Shown: in pieces, positions 27,113 through 34,638 of the stretch | How the letters are laid out: every line of letters starts with the position of its first letter | How positions within the stretch are numbered: the first letter of the stretch is position 1 | Origin: Halomonas denitrificans | GTDB lineage: Bacteria; Pseudomonadota; Gammaproteobacteria; Xanthomonadales; Wenzhouxiangellaceae | DNA length: 64,000 nucleotides | NCBI GenBank assembly: GCA_019800895.1 | Contig: JAHVKF010000002.1 | Coordinates: 558,001-622,000 of the forward strand | Direction: 5' to 3' | Notes under the pieces: generated by a model | What the model saw: the letters and a program-made list of their open reading frames with translations, nothing else | Told to the model about the DNA's origin: nothing | Database searches by the model: none | Position numbers and translations under genes: made by a program

Positions 27113-28929
27113 GGCTGATCGCCGAACTGAAACGAAGAAAGGTCTTTCGCGTGGCCGCCGCCTACGCGGTCGTGGCCTGGGGCCTGGCGCAGGTGGCCGA
27201 CCTGGTGCTCGAGAACACCACCGCACCGCCGTGGGTGATGCAGGTGATCCTGCTGATGCTGGCCCTGGGGTTTCCGCTTGCGGTGATCCTGGCGTGGGCG
27301 TTCGAGGTCACCCCCGAAGGTGTCAAGCGCACCGAATCGCTCGGGGGCAACGAGCGGGCGCCGGCGATGGCCGCACCCGACTACCTGCTGGTCGGCATGC
27401 TGCTCGCCGTGATCGTGGTGGCCGGGTTCCAGCTCACCCGGATGGCCGATCCCGCGATCGAACCCACGGCGACGCCTGCTGCAACCGCAGGCGAGGCAGG
27501 TGCGGACACTTCAACGATTTCTGCAGCGTCCATTGCCGTTCTGCCGTTTGCCGATCTGTCGCCGATCGGCGATCAGGAATACTTTTCCGACGGCATCGCA
27601 GAGGAAATCCTGAACGTCCTGGCGGCCATCGACGGCCTCCGCGTCGCCTCGCGCACCTCGTCGTTTCTTTACAAGGATCCCAGCGAACCGATTCCGACCA
27701 TCGCCGAGGCGCTCGGCGTGGCCCACGTGCTCGAGGGCTCGGTCCGCAAGTCCGGCAACCGGATCCGCATCACCGCCCAGCTGATTCGTGCCGATTCCGA
27801 TGCACACCTGTGGTCGGACACCTACGACCGCGAACTGAGCGCCGATACCGTGTTCGCGATCCAGGACGAGATCGCGCAGGCCATCGTCGACGCGCTGCGC
27901 AACGAACTGGGGCTCGACATCCAGGGCGAAGTCCGCGTCGCCTCGGACACGGAAAGCCTGGATGCCTACGAAATCTATCTGCGAGCACGCGAGATGTTCC
28001 GTGATCGCTCCGACCTTCCGGAGGCGTTCGCCTTGTTCGAACGCGCGGTGGAAATCGATCCCGATTTCGCCCGTGCATGGGAAGGCATGGCCGCGGTCGG
28101 TGCCGTCATCGAGGATTGGGGCTTTGTCGATCGTCCGTATCGAGAGCTGGCCGCGACCGCCGCGGACCGAGCTCTCGAACTCGACCCGGGCCTCTCGATG
28201 CCGTGGGCCGTCCGAGGCCTGCTCGAATTCACTAAGCGGCCGATCGATTTCAAGACATCACTGGGCCTGATCCAGCGCGCCCTCGACGCCGATCCGGACA
28301 ATGCATCGGCTCTGCTTTGGGGAAGCATCCAGTGGACCAGCCTCGGATTCTTCGATCGCGCGATCGCAGCGCAGGATCGCTGCCTTGCGATCGACCCTGC
28401 CTACGAGAACTGCCGACGCTTCAAGGCGCTCGCGCTGCAGCTCGCCGGTCGGTCGGACGAAGCGCTGGACGCGTTCCTGGTCGGTGTAGGCAACGGGTTC
28501 GTGACCAACCAGTCCATAAGTTTCATCCAGCCGCTGCTCGAACGCGGCCGGCGTGCCGAAGCGATGCTGCTCATGACCGCCGACGATCTCTCGCCGGACT
28601 GGCAGCGGGCGATGCTCGAGTTCCAACGCACGGGACGTCCTGCCGGGAACGTACGCGACGCGATCGCGGAATCGGAGCCGCTTCGTCGGCACTACGCCCT
28701 GCACTACCTGACGCTCGGCGCCTACGACCTTGCAGCGGACATGGACGAAACATCCGAAACGACCCTCCTGCACTGGCACCCTGCGCTCCCCGGCCTGCGG
28801 AACTCCGAAGCCTTCAAGCGCATGCTCCACGCCCACGGTGTGCCGGACTACTGGCGGGATCACGAGTATCCGCCGCAATGCCGGCCGATCCTGAACGACG
28901 CCGGCGAGGACGACTTCGAATGCGATTGA
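27109..28929 (+). CDS. Array member 5: TolB-like/TPR membrane protein (type B)
   Basis: 606 residues from a GTG that overlaps the stop of member 4. The type B module (KRRKVFRVAAAYAVVAWG, APPWVMQVILLMLALGFPL, EVTPEGVKRTE) is almost the same as in member 4; TM3 about 93-109. TolB-like domain from about 140 (ASIAVLPFADLSPIGDQEYF, EEILNVLAAIDGLRVASRTS, VLEGSVRKSGNRIRITAQLI, LSADTVFAIQDEIA). TPR units such as LFERAVEIDPDFARAWEGMAA are recognisable. The tail Y-W-R-D-H-E-YPPQCRP ... DDFECD has two Cys. Member 6 starts 7 bp after its stop. Confidence 0.87.
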   Translation: MRLIAELKRRKVFRVAAAYAVVAWGLAQVADLVLENTTAPPWVMQVILLMLALGFPLAVILAWAFEVTPEGVKRTESLGGNERAPAMAAPDYLLVGMLLAVIVVAGFQLTRMADPAIEPTATPAATAGEAGADTSTISAASIAVLPFADLSPIGDQEYFSDGIAEEILNVLAAIDGLRVASRTSSFLYKDPSEPIPTIAEALGVAHVLEGSVRKSGNRIRITAQLIRADSDAHLWSDTYDRELSADTVFAIQDEIAQAIVDALRNELGLDIQGEVRVASDTESLDAYEIYLRAREMFRDRSDLPEAFALFERAVEIDPDFARAWEGMAAVGAVIEDWGFVDRPYRELAATAADRALELDPGLSMPWAVRGLLEFTKRPIDFKTSLGLIQRALDADPDNASALLWGSIQWTSLGFFDRAIAAQDRCLAIDPAYENCRRFKALALQLAGRSDEALDAFLVGVGNGFVTNQSISFIQPLLERGRRAEAMLLMTADDLSPDWQRAMLEFQRTGRPAGNVRDAIAESEPLRRHYALHYLTLGAYDLAADMDETSETTLLHWHPALPGLRNSEAFKRMLHAHGVPDYWRDHEYPPQCRPILNDAGEDDFECD

Positions 28930-28936
28930 GGCCCCG

Positions 28937-30853
28937 ATGCAACTGATCGCCGAACTCAAGCGCCGCAACGTCTTCCGGGTCGGGCTGTTCTATATCGTCT
29001 CGGCCTGGCTGATCGTGCAGGTCGCCGAGACGCTGCTGCCGATCTTCGACGTGCCCGACGGCGCGCTACGGGCCATCGTGCTGATCCTGGTGTTGGGTTT
29101 CGTGCCCGCGCTGGTGTTTGCCTGGGCCTTCGAGCTGACACCGGAGGGACTGAAGCGCGACAAGAATGTCGAGCGGGTCGATCCGGATACCAAACGACAG
29201 ACATCCCGGAAGCTGAACCTTGCCACGCTGATCGCAGCAGTGCTGGCGATCGGAGTGGTGGTCGCGGATCGCATGCTGCCCGAATCGACCCGCCCGGACG
29301 TCGAGCCGGCGAGCGCGCCAACCGACCCACCCGAGAGAATTTCCGAGGATGCGAGGAACAGCGTATCGGCAGCCGTCGCTACTCCCGAGCCGGCCGATCG
29401 CTCATCGATCGCGGTGCTGGCCTTCGAGAACATGAGCCCCGACCCGGACAACGCCTTCTTCGCCGAGGGCATTTCCGAGGAGATCCTGAACGTGCTGGCC
29501 GGCGTGGAGGGCCTGCGGGTGGCTTCCCGCACGTCGGCGTTCTCTTTTACGGGACGCGGGACGCCGATTCCCGAGATCGCCCGACAGCTGAACGTCGGTC
29601 ACGTGCTGGAAGGCAGCGTTCGCAAGGCGGGCAACCGGGTTCGCATCACGGCCCAGCTGATCGACGCCTCGAACGATGCCCACCTGTGGTCGGACAGCTA
29701 CGACCGCGAGCTCGATAACATCTTTGCCGTGCAGGAGGAGATCGCCGAGTCGATCACCACAGCGCTGGCCAGCATCCTGGACACGGAATCGGTCAACGTC
29801 GCAGCGCCCACGGACGACCTGACCGCCTATCAGGATTTCCTTCGGGGTCGATCGCGTTTCTACCAGCGAGTGATGCTGGACGAAGCGATCGGTGACCTCC
29901 GTGGAGCGGTCGACGCCGACCCCGACTTCGCGCAGGCCTGGGCGTTCCTGGCCGCTGCCGAATACGTGGTGGGTGATGGTGGCTACCCAACGGAACTTGA
30001 CCAGGAGGCCCTGACCCGCAGCTCCGCCGAATCCGTGGATCGCGCCCTGAGGCTCGACCCCGAAAACGTCATCGCTCAGGCCATCAAGGGGCAACAGCTG
30101 TTCGATGCCGGGAACAGGGTCTCGATCGAGGAGGGTCTGGCCATGCTCGAGTCTGCGGCCTCCCGAGTCTCTCCGGACAGCACCGCACGCTTGTGGCTCG
30201 GACTGAATCTCTTGCAGCTGGGCCTGCCGGAGCGAGCATTCGACGTACTGGAACAAGCGCAGGCGCAGGACCCGCTCGTCGCCATCAACAATGGGTATCT
30301 GGGTGTTGCCCATGCGGTTCTGGGACGGCAGGAACCCGGACGCCGCTTCGCCCTACGCGCCGTCGAGCTGAGCGGATCACTGACGTTCTGGAGCACCGTG
30401 CTGGTCATCGAGGCGGCCAATTCCGGCGACACCACGGCGGCCATCGAGCTTCTCGACGAGGTCCGCAGTGCGATCGACGGAGATGCGGCGTTTCAATCCG
30501 CGTTGATCGAGGGGTTGACGGAAAGGTACACGCTGGAACAGCTCATGGAGCGTCACCCGGAGTTGTTGGCCGATGGCCTGGCCGACTTCTTCCGAACGAA
30601 TGCCGGGCTCGTGCTCGGTGAAATCGACACCGCGCTGGCCGAGGCTTACGGGTCAGTGTCCGGACCTCGCTACTCCATCCTCCACAGCGCCTGGATGCCG
30701 TCCATGGTCGCGCTCCGGGAGCATCCGGGCTTCTTCGCGTGGACCCGCGAGCTGGGCTTTGTCGATTACTGGCGGATCCATGGATTCCCGCTGGACTGTG
30801 GACCGATCGTTGAGGGCGGCGTGGAACGACTCGAATGCGGAGGTGCCGATTGA
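28937..30853 (+). CDS. Array member 6: TolB-like/TPR membrane protein (type A)
   Basis: 638 residues. The type A module is typical: ELKRRNVFRVGLFYIVSAW, VQVAETLLPIFDVPD, GFVPALVFAWAFELTPEGL, then a basic T-K-R-Q-T segment and TM3 about 94-112 (ATLIAAVLAIGVVVADR). The TolB-like domain starts near 156 (SSIAVLAFENMSPDPDNAFF, EEILNVLAGVEGLRVASRTS, VLEGSVRKAGNRVRITAQLI, HLWSDSYDRELDNIFAVQEEIA). Its TolB-like domain is very close to that of member 4 although the membrane module is of the other type. The tail Y-W-R-I-HGFPLDCGP ... LECGGAD keeps both Cys. Its TGA overlaps the TTG start of member 7. Confidence 0.87.
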   Translation: MQLIAELKRRNVFRVGLFYIVSAWLIVQVAETLLPIFDVPDGALRAIVLILVLGFVPALVFAWAFELTPEGLKRDKNVERVDPDTKRQTSRKLNLATLIAAVLAIGVVVADRMLPESTRPDVEPASAPTDPPERISEDARNSVSAAVATPEPADRSSIAVLAFENMSPDPDNAFFAEGISEEILNVLAGVEGLRVASRTSAFSFTGRGTPIPEIARQLNVGHVLEGSVRKAGNRVRITAQLIDASNDAHLWSDSYDRELDNIFAVQEEIAESITTALASILDTESVNVAAPTDDLTAYQDFLRGRSRFYQRVMLDEAIGDLRGAVDADPDFAQAWAFLAAAEYVVGDGGYPTELDQEALTRSSAESVDRALRLDPENVIAQAIKGQQLFDAGNRVSIEEGLAMLESAASRVSPDSTARLWLGLNLLQLGLPERAFDVLEQAQAQDPLVAINNGYLGVAHAVLGRQEPGRRFALRAVELSGSLTFWSTVLVIEAANSGDTTAAIELLDEVRSAIDGDAAFQSALIEGLTERYTLEQLMERHPELLADGLADFFRTNAGLVLGEIDTALAEAYGSVSGPRYSILHSAWMPSMVALREHPGFFAWTRELGFVDYWRIHGFPLDCGPIVEGGVERLECGGAD

Positions 30854-32733
30854 GCCTGATCACCGAGCTCAAGCGCCGGAATGTCTTTCGGATCGCCCTG
30901 TTCTACATCGTCGCGGCCTGGGTCGTGGTGCAGGTCGCGGAGACGCTGCTGCCTGTGTTCGAAGTTCCGGACGCAACGATCCGCGCGATCGTGCTGGTGC
31001 TGGTGCTCGGGTTTCCGCTGGCTTTGGTTTTCGCCTGGGTGTTCGAGCTGACGCCGGACGGCCTGAAGCTGGACAAGAACGCGCAGTCCGATCCAGGCAC
31101 CAAGCGGCAGACGGAGCACAAGCTGAACTGGGCCACGCTGATCGCCGCCGTGCTTGCCATCGGTCTGCTGATGGCGGACCGGATGATGCCGGAGCGAGCG
31201 GCCGAACCCGCGCCAGGCCTGGTGGCTGCGGATCCGGCTCCCGACACGGCGGCAAGCGAAGTCGAAGGAACGATTGAAGATCGGGTCAACCCGGCCTCGA
31301 TCGCGGTGCTGCCTTTCGAGGACCTTTCGCCGAGCAGCGACCAGCAGTATTTCTCCGACGGCATCGCCGAAGAGATCCTGAACGTGCTCGTTCGGATCGA
31401 AGGACTCGATGTTGCAAGCCGGACCTCGGCGTTCCGTTTCCGCGATCGGCGCGATGTCGGGATCCCAGGGATCGCGAACGAGCTGGACGTCCGTCACGTG
31501 CTGGAAGGCAGCGTGCGCAAGGCCGGCGACACGATCCGGATCACGGCCCAGCTGATCGATGGACAGACCGACAAGCACTTGTGGTCGGAGACCTACGACC
31601 GCTCGCTGACGGTCGAGAACGTGTTCGCGATCCAGGACGAGATCGCGACCGCCATTGTCACGGCGCTGCGCGAATCGATCGAATTGCCGGACACGGCGCG
31701 GCCCGCCGTTGCCCAGCGAACGGAAAGCCTCGATGCCTACGAGCTGTTCCTCCAGGCCCGCTCCCTGTTCAATGCCCGCGACAACATGGACGTTGCCGAC
31801 GCGATGCTGGCGGAGGCGGTCACGCTCGATCCGGACTTCGCCGGAGCCTGGGCGATCCGCGCGGCGATCTATATGCTCGACAACGAGTACGGCCAGATCG
31901 GAATGGACCGAGCCGCCGCCGTCGAGCGCGTCGAAGAGTACTCGGACCGGGCGATCGCTGCCGACCCCGACAACAGCCTGGCCCCCGCCGTGCTGGCGTT
32001 CAATCGAATCCAGGAAGGGCGCGAGCTTCGGGAAGCGTTCGACATCGCTTCGATCATCGGCGACCTGGAACGGGCAATCGACCTCGATCCCAAGAACGCC
32101 TCGGCCCGCAACTGGCTGGGTGTGACCTATGGCGAAACCGGCGAACTCGAGGCCGCGCTGGACCAGTTCACGCGCTGCGCCGAGGACGACCCGTACTACG
32201 CGCCCTGTGTCGAGAATATCTACGACACGCTGGTCAGCCTCGGCCGCATGGACGACGCAATGGCCGCGTATCTCAACGCCCTCGAAACCGGCGCCGTGAC
32301 CACCCAATGGACCAACTTCGAGCTGCTGGCCCACTTCGGCCTGAAGGCGCATTTCCTGTTCGCCGCGAACCTGCCCTACTACCTGCCGGGCTGGAATCGC
32401 CAGGACGAACTCTGGGACGCCTGGCAGAACCTCGACGCGGACCACAGCGCGCTGGCCGAAGAGCTGGACGCCTGGGCGAAGGAGAGCGTCGAAATCAAGG
32501 TGGCCTACGCGGGTCCGGCGCTGCTGCTGGTTCCCCTGGGCGGGGGCTTCGAGATGACGCCGTTCAGCGTGCTGATCTGGTCGGACGCCTATACGAAGTA
32601 CCGTCAGTCCGAACTGTTCCGGGAACGCATCCAAACACTGAACATCGACGAATACTGGCGCGAGCACGGCTTCCCGCCCCAGTGCCGACCGGTCGTCTCG
32701 GTATCCGGCGAGGACGACTTCGAATGCGAGTGA
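30850..32733 (+). CDS. Array member 7: TolB-like/TPR membrane protein (type A)
   Basis: 627 residues from a TTG start that overlaps the previous stop (TTGA); the start is supported by exact alignment of SLITELKRRNVFR with the other members. TM1 about 13-32, TM2 about 45-66, ELTPDGLKLDKN, a K-R-Q-T-E segment, and TM3 about 94-110. TolB-like domain from about 149 (ASIAVLPFEDLSPSSDQQYF, EEILNVLVRIEGLDVASRTS, VLEGSVRKAGDTIRITAQLI, LTVENVFAIQDEIA). TPR-type helices include LERAIDLDPKNASARNWLGV. The tail Y-W-R-E-HGFPPQCRP ... DDFECE has two Cys. Member 8 starts 4 bp after the stop. Confidence 0.87.
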   Translation: MSLITELKRRNVFRIALFYIVAAWVVVQVAETLLPVFEVPDATIRAIVLVLVLGFPLALVFAWVFELTPDGLKLDKNAQSDPGTKRQTEHKLNWATLIAAVLAIGLLMADRMMPERAAEPAPGLVAADPAPDTAASEVEGTIEDRVNPASIAVLPFEDLSPSSDQQYFSDGIAEEILNVLVRIEGLDVASRTSAFRFRDRRDVGIPGIANELDVRHVLEGSVRKAGDTIRITAQLIDGQTDKHLWSETYDRSLTVENVFAIQDEIATAIVTALRESIELPDTARPAVAQRTESLDAYELFLQARSLFNARDNMDVADAMLAEAVTLDPDFAGAWAIRAAIYMLDNEYGQIGMDRAAAVERVEEYSDRAIAADPDNSLAPAVLAFNRIQEGRELREAFDIASIIGDLERAIDLDPKNASARNWLGVTYGETGELEAALDQFTRCAEDDPYYAPCVENIYDTLVSLGRMDDAMAAYLNALETGAVTTQWTNFELLAHFGLKAHFLFAANLPYYLPGWNRQDELWDAWQNLDADHSALAEELDAWAKESVEIKVAYAGPALLLVPLGGGFEMTPFSVLIWSDAYTKYRQSELFRERIQTLNIDEYWREHGFPPQCRPVVSVSGEDDFECE

Positions 32734-32737
32734 CCCA

Positions 32738-34636
32738 ATGAGCCTGATCGCAGAACTCAAGCGCAGAAAGGTCTTCCGCGTATCCGCGGCCTATGCAGTC
32801 GTGGCCTGGGGTCTGGCGCAAGTCGCAGACCTGGTGCTGGACAACACGGCTGCGCCGCCGTGGGTAATGCAGGTCATCCTGCTGCTGCTTGCACTCGGCT
32901 TCCCGCTGGCTGTATTGCTGGCCTGGGCCTTCGAAGTGACTCCCGACGGCGTGCGTCGAACCGAAGCGCTGGCGGCGGGCGAGGCGCCGCCGTCGCTTCG
33001 CAAACAGGACCGGCTTCTGATCGTCCTGCTGGTCGCCGTGATCGCGATTGCCGGTTATCAGTTCGCGACGCTGCCGCATTCGGGCGGACCCGCCGAAGGA
33101 AACGCGACAAGCTCGCCGACTGCCTCGTCGACCACTCCGGTCGAGCCCACGGCCAATGGACATACGCTCGATTCTTCATCGGACCAGCGCGCATCGATCG
33201 CGGTTCTACCGTTTCGCGCGATGTCGAGCGGCGAGGACGACGGCTATTTCGCCGACGGCCTGACCGAGGAAATCCTGAACTCGCTGGCCCAGCTTCCCGA
33301 GCTGCTGGTCACGGCCCGGACATCGACGTTCCATTTCAAGGACCAGGACCTGCCGGTGCCGCAGATCGCGGAGATGCTCGGCGTCGGCCACGTACTGGAA
33401 GGCTCGGTACGACGCGGCGGAGACACGGTGCGGATCACCGCCCAGCTGATTCGCGCTCGAGACGGCTTCCATCTGTGGTCGGACACCTACGACCGCGAGC
33501 TGGAAGACATCTTTGCCGTTCAGGAAGACATCGCCACCAACGTGGCCGACGCGCTGGACGTGATCCTCGACGACGACAAGCTCGAACGGATGCGGCAGGC
33601 TGGCATCGACGACCTGGACACGTTCATCGCCTTTCAGAAGGGCCGCGAGATCTTCATCGACGCGCATGAGGACATCTCGACCATCGAACTGGAGCTGGCC
33701 GCCGCGACACCGCTTTTCGAGCAAGCGCTGGAGATCTCGCCCGGCTTCGTTCCCGCGGTGATCTACAAGGCCGATGCCCTGGCCCATACGATGTACGCGT
33801 CGGCCGCGGCCATGCGCGCGGAGCAGCATCCGAACGAGGCCGAAGACGCGCTCCAGGCACTGCGCGACGAACTCGACAAGGCCTGGGAGACCGCTCGGCC
33901 GGGAAATCAGCGCGACATCCTCGACGTCGAGCGCAGGATTTTCCGCGACGACTGGACCGGACTCGGCCGGGCGCTCGAACGCGCGATGCAACCCGGGGAC
34001 TGTCCGCTTTCGAACTGGACGCACGAGTTCGCGACTTCGCTCGGCGACCCCCAAGCGGCCTATGACAAAACGCGAGAGCAACTCCTGTGCGACCCCTTGA
34101 ACGCGCTGACCATCTTCCACCATGCCTACGCCAATCTCTGGATCGGAGAAGCGGAACGCGCGATCGAGCTGGCGCAGAGCGCGATCGATCAAGGCATCGC
34201 CTACGCGTGGATCGACAGCGTCGAGTACTGGGCACGACTGGCGATTCGGGACTTCGATCATCCGACCGTTCGCGATGCAAGCGGAAACGACGGCTGGTGG
34301 GGATTCCCGAAGCAGCTGGTTGTGGCAGCGGCCGCCGGCAACCTGGATGTCGCCAGAGCGTATGCCGATGAATTCCGTGCCAGCGACGACGCCAACGATC
34401 AGTCATTGATGGTGGTTGCGGCCATGATCGGCGACCGGGAAGCGGCCAACCGCTTCGCGGCGCGCATCGACGCGCGTCCGGGCGGCGGCATCGTGCTGAA
34501 CAACGCGGTCTACAGCTGCCTCTGCGGCGCGCCGTTCGAACTGGCTGCGACACCGAACTTTGCCCAGCGTCTGCAGCAAGCCGAGGCAAGCTGGCCACCG
34601 GAGCCAGTCATCGAATTCCCGGCAAAGGAGTGGTAA
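32738..34636 (+). CDS. Array member 8: TolB-like/TPR membrane protein (type B)
   Basis: 632 residues. The type B module (KRRKVFRVSAAYAVVAWG, APPWVMQVILLLLALGFPL, EVTPDGVRRTE) is followed by TM3 about 92-110 and a Ser/Thr/Pro linker. TolB-like domain from about 152 (ASIAVLPFRAMSSGEDDGYF, EEILNSLAQLPELLVTARTS, VLEGSVRRGGDTVRITAQLI, HLWSDTYDRELEDIFAVQEDIA). The C-terminal half is helical but without the shared tail; a YSCLCG near the end has two closely spaced Cys instead. It ends in TAA two bases before the start of member 9. Confidence 0.86.
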   Translation: MSLIAELKRRKVFRVSAAYAVVAWGLAQVADLVLDNTAAPPWVMQVILLLLALGFPLAVLLAWAFEVTPDGVRRTEALAAGEAPPSLRKQDRLLIVLLVAVIAIAGYQFATLPHSGGPAEGNATSSPTASSTTPVEPTANGHTLDSSSDQRASIAVLPFRAMSSGEDDGYFADGLTEEILNSLAQLPELLVTARTSTFHFKDQDLPVPQIAEMLGVGHVLEGSVRRGGDTVRITAQLIRARDGFHLWSDTYDRELEDIFAVQEDIATNVADALDVILDDDKLERMRQAGIDDLDTFIAFQKGREIFIDAHEDISTIELELAAATPLFEQALEISPGFVPAVIYKADALAHTMYASAAAMRAEQHPNEAEDALQALRDELDKAWETARPGNQRDILDVERRIFRDDWTGLGRALERAMQPGDCPLSNWTHEFATSLGDPQAAYDKTREQLLCDPLNALTIFHHAYANLWIGEAERAIELAQSAIDQGIAYAWIDSVEYWARLAIRDFDHPTVRDASGNDGWWGFPKQLVVAAAAGNLDVARAYADEFRASDDANDQSLMVVAAMIGDREAANRFAARIDARPGGGIVLNNAVYSCLCGAPFELAATPNFAQRLQQAEASWPPEPVIEFPAKEW

Positions 34637-34638
34637 GC

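Noticed and set aside
30766-32760. 664-codon open frame on the minus strand
   Set aside because: Complement of array member 7. The array members are conserved among themselves on the plus strand, whereas this frame is a by-product of codon bias.
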